This document shows positions 62,059 through 64,000 of a stretch of 64,000 nucleotides of DNA, piece by piece; position 1 is the first letter of the stretch, and each line of letters begins with the position of its first letter. The translations under genes and the position numbers were made by a program. Source of the DNA: an uncultured Arachnia sp. (GTDB lineage: Bacteria; Actinomycetota; Actinomycetes; Propionibacteriales; Propionibacteriaceae); contig CANLTJ010000006.1 in the NCBI GenBank assembly GCA_947493995.1, positions 62,001-126,000 of the forward strand, written 5' to 3'. The notes under the pieces are model-generated. The model was given only the letters and a program-made list of their open reading frames with translations. It ran no database searches and was not told the origin of the DNA.

Positions 62059-63009
62059 TTAACTCATGCTGCTCTTGCGGCACCGATCACAACGCCCCCT
62101 CCCGCCTGTCCAACCTCGCAACATCAACACGTCATGCAACTGCCAGGCCACCTCGCACGGCCGCTCGGTCACGTCGTGCCATCCGTATCGAAGTGTTTGC
62201 AGGCCGCTCATGGCGAGCCGGTTGTCGCGGGCCATGTCTCTGAAAGACTGCTCGTGCCCCAGACGGCCGTCCAATTCCACCACGACGCCCTGGTCCTCCC
62301 AGACGGCATCGGATCGCGTTCCTCGCCTCAGTTCCTTCTGCAGGGTGGGAGGTGGTAGATCGTGTGCGCGCACGACCACTTGGAGGAAGCGCCACTCCAG
62401 CACTGATTCCACGCCCTTCGCTCCCTCATCACACAACTGTGTGAGCAGCCGTCTCCGCTTGACGCGGTCTCGGGAGGTCATCACCGCGGTCAGCCGCCCT
62501 GGAGTGGTGATCCCCTGACTGAAGGCGCGAGTTACCGCGGCCACGGTCTCATCCTCCGTCGTCTCGGCAGCGACGTCGAGCAATGTCACGTCGATGGCAG
62601 TTCTTGGCGGCTCGCCCCGGCCGTTACGGTTAGCACGGCGAAATGTCACACCCCAAGATGAGTCACCCATTCGTTTGAGCGCACTCGTTCCACCGTGCCA
62701 CACAGTGATTTGCTTCGGTGGATTCGATGCCGCACCCAGCAGATGCGCAGCAGCTAACCCACCTACCACCGAGCTCGGACCAGCATAGAGAATCGCAGCC
62801 CAAGACCAGCTGAGCCACGTGGGTTCCTCGACGCAGTACAGACCTGCATCCATCCGTACCCAACCCTGTTTCCAACGTCGGCCGGCTGCTGAAGGGAGAC
62901 CCAGAAGCTGCAATTGCGCTTGCGACAATACTCCCGCTTGCCGCCGGGCAAGTTGAAGGATCTGCGGATCGGGGCTGAGACGGCTGTACACAGATTGTAC
63001 TTTGGGCAC
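62059..63009 (-). CDS. AbiEi-like N-terminal and DUF559/Vsr-like C-terminal protein
   Basis: The 316-residue protein has an N-terminal winged-helix-like part, LARRQAGVLSQAQLQLLGLP and then WVRMDAGLYCVEEPTW, as in AbiEi antitoxin-type proteins. The C-terminal domain GVVVELDGRLGHEQSF then ARDNRLAMSGLQTLRYGWHD resembles DUF559, with a restriction-like E...D pattern. Such fusions are frequent in actinobacteria and lack an AbiEii toxin neighbour, as here. The start is GTG at 63009. The stop lies in the flank of MITE copy C. Confidence 0.75.
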   Translation of the reverse strand: MPKVQSVYSRLSPDPQILQLARRQAGVLSQAQLQLLGLPSAAGRRWKQGWVRMDAGLYCVEEPTWLSWSWAAILYAGPSSVVGGLAAAHLLGAASNPPKQITVWHGGTSALKRMGDSSWGVTFRRANRNGRGEPPRTAIDVTLLDVAAETTEDETVAAVTRAFSQGITTPGRLTAVMTSRDRVKRRRLLTQLCDEGAKGVESVLEWRFLQVVVRAHDLPPPTLQKELRRGTRSDAVWEDQGVVVELDGRLGHEQSFRDMARDNRLAMSGLQTLRYGWHDVTERPCEVAWQLHDVLMLRGWTGGRGRCDRCRKSSMS

Positions 63010-63066
63010 CTGTGCACACCCATCACCAACCGGGAGGGGCGCGGTGGAAAAGCAAGCACTCCTTGA

Positions 63067-63106
63067 CTGTGGAGTTGGTGACGTCAGACCAGCATCAACT
63101 CCACAG
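63067..63106. repeat. Short palindromic repeat, copy 2
   Basis: Arms CTGTGGAGTTG (63067-63077) and CAACTCCACAG (63096-63106) are perfect over 11 bases around an 18-base loop. Its reverse complement matches the element at 33100-33143. It lies in the 116-base gap between dapB and the AbiEi-like gene. Confidence 0.6.
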
Positions 63107-63125
63107 CTACCGGGTCCTAGCGCAA

Positions 63126-63866
63126 CTACAAGCCGATGACGGACTCGATGCCCTCCGTGAGGCCCGGATTCTTGACGACGTAACGCACAGCCGCCAGGAC
63201 CCCCGGCATGAAGCTGGTGCGCTTATAGCTGTCATGGCGGATGGTGAGCGTCTCCCCCGTTGCCCCCATCAACACCTCCTGGTGCGCGACCAGCCCCTGG
63301 AGCCGGACGCCGTGGACATGGATGCCCTCAACGATGGCGCCCCGGGCGCCGCCGTCGTGCACGGTCGCGTCCGGCACCTCTCCCATCTCCGCCGCAGCAC
63401 GGGCGGCGCCAATGCGTTGCGCCGTCGTCACTGCTGTACCGGACGGCGCATCCACCTTGTTCGGGTGGTGCAGTTCGACAATCTCGACGCTCGGGTAGAA
63501 ACGCGCTGCCTGCTCGGCGAAGCTCATCATCAGCACCGCACCGATGGAGAAGTTGGAGGCGATCAGCACCCCCGTGCCGTGATTCTCCTCGCAGAGCTTG
63601 CGCACCGTTGCGAGTCGTTCGGCGGTGAAGCCCGTGGTGCCGATCACCATGCTGATCCCCCGGGACAGGCACCACTCGACGTTGTCCATGACAGCGTCGG
63701 GGGTGGTGAAGTCGACCACGACGGCGGCCTCGACGACGTCCTCGCGATCATCACCCACGTCAACGCCGGCAAGGAATTGCAGGTTCTCGGAGGCCCGCAC
63801 CGCCCGCTCCACCTCGGTGCCCATCTTTCCATTGGCGCCGAACACGCCGACCAGTATTTCGCTCAT
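63126..63866 (-). CDS. dapB: 4-hydroxy-tetrahydrodipicolinate reductase
   Basis: The 246-residue protein begins MSEILVGVFGANGKMGTEV (dinucleotide site). It has VDFTTPDAVMDN, GTTGFTAERLATV, ASNFSIGAVLMM and the family signature ELHHPNKVDAPSGTA. It makes tetrahydrodipicolinate for lysine and peptidoglycan cross-links. The ATG at 63866 was preferred over a frame open to 63986, because that extension runs through MITE copy D. Confidence 0.96.
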   Translation of the reverse strand: MSEILVGVFGANGKMGTEVERAVRASENLQFLAGVDVGDDREDVVEAAVVVDFTTPDAVMDNVEWCLSRGISMVIGTTGFTAERLATVRKLCEENHGTGVLIASNFSIGAVLMMSFAEQAARFYPSVEIVELHHPNKVDAPSGTAVTTAQRIGAARAAAEMGEVPDATVHDGGARGAIVEGIHVHGVRLQGLVAHQEVLMGATGETLTIRHDSYKRTSFMPGVLAAVRYVVKNPGLTEGIESVIGL

Positions 63867-63907
63867 ATCCTGTTGTCCACTTCTCACATTGGGGTCTGTG
63901 CCGTCAA

Positions 63908-64000
63908 GGAACCGCTGATCAATCATGCCCTGGCTGCGGCGCACCGGATCGGGCGATCTGGCGCCCCACCATCTGGATATGGACATCCAGTACAGGCACC
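63908..64000 (-). mobile_element. MITE-like element, copy D, cut by window edge
   Basis: From GGAACCGCTGATCAAT at 63908 the sequence follows copy A read in reverse: CATGCCCTGGCTGCGG, then GGATCGGGCGATCTGGC, then the CATCTGGATATGGACATCCAG hairpin. It runs off the right edge. It begins 42 bases upstream of the dapB ATG, so it lies in the dapB promoter region. Confidence 0.75.

Overview
This window is GC-rich, gene-dense chromosomal DNA from an actinobacterium. Three things support that: the gene order rpsP-khpA-rimM-trmD / rplS-lepB-rnhB-DUF2469-yraN-comM-dprA, the rpmF-rnc-mutM-smc-ftsY-ffh block, and frequent GTG starts with ATGA stop/start overlaps. Actinobacterial marker families (DUF2469, a DUF3516-type Ski2-like helicase, an LpdA-like quinone reductase, an S16 protein with a long acidic tail) agree. 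A Propionibacteriaceae member (Tessaracoccus/Arachnia-like) is my best guess, but that is an inference from memory of gene content. I found no rRNA, tRNA, CRISPR array, prophage or transposase gene.

Bases 1-28,900 are a nearly unbroken run of minus-strand housekeeping genes. In transcription order from the right they are rpmB, recG, rsmD, coaD, DUF177, rpmF, rnc, mutM, a GtrA-like gene, smc, ftsY, ffh, an amidohydrolase, sppA (convergent with a small plus-strand zincin), rpsP, khpA, rimM, trmD, sdhCAB, rplS, lepB, rnhB, DUF2469, a membrane coiled-coil protein of unknown function, yraN, comM and dprA. A PQ-loop (SWEET-like) gene runs off the left edge. This stretch covers ribosome assembly, SRP-dependent targeting, signal-peptide cleavage and degradation, DNA repair, natural-transformation functions (DprA, ComM) and complex II of respiration.

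Bases 29,000-64,000 are more mosaic. They hold a large secreted modular GH20 hexosaminidase, a DJ-1/PfpI protein, a broken ECF sigma factor joined to a proline-rich secreted-type protein, two CPA1 antiporters, lipoproteins, a Nudix hydrolase, an acyl-CoA carboxylase alpha subunit, an LpdA-like flavoprotein, purine nucleoside phosphorylase and a phosphohexomutase. Further right are metG, an RNase HI fused to a DUF4440-like domain facing a Ski2-like helicase, a phosphotransferase, RNase J, two GNAT acetyltransferases, an AbiEi/DUF559-like protein and dapB.

The least expected content is in non-coding and damaged DNA. A ~140-160 bp MITE-like element occurs four times between 34.5 kb and the right edge. 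One copy has IS5-like terminal inverted repeats and a CTAG target duplication, and copies sit beside the starts or ends of genes. A second short palindromic repeat occurs at 33.1 and 63.1 kb. Long perfect hairpins lie at 32.35, 28.65 and 50.82 kb. The sigma factor at 33.2 kb is cut off after region 2, and the following frame holds the tail of a duplicated domain, which points to a deletion junction.
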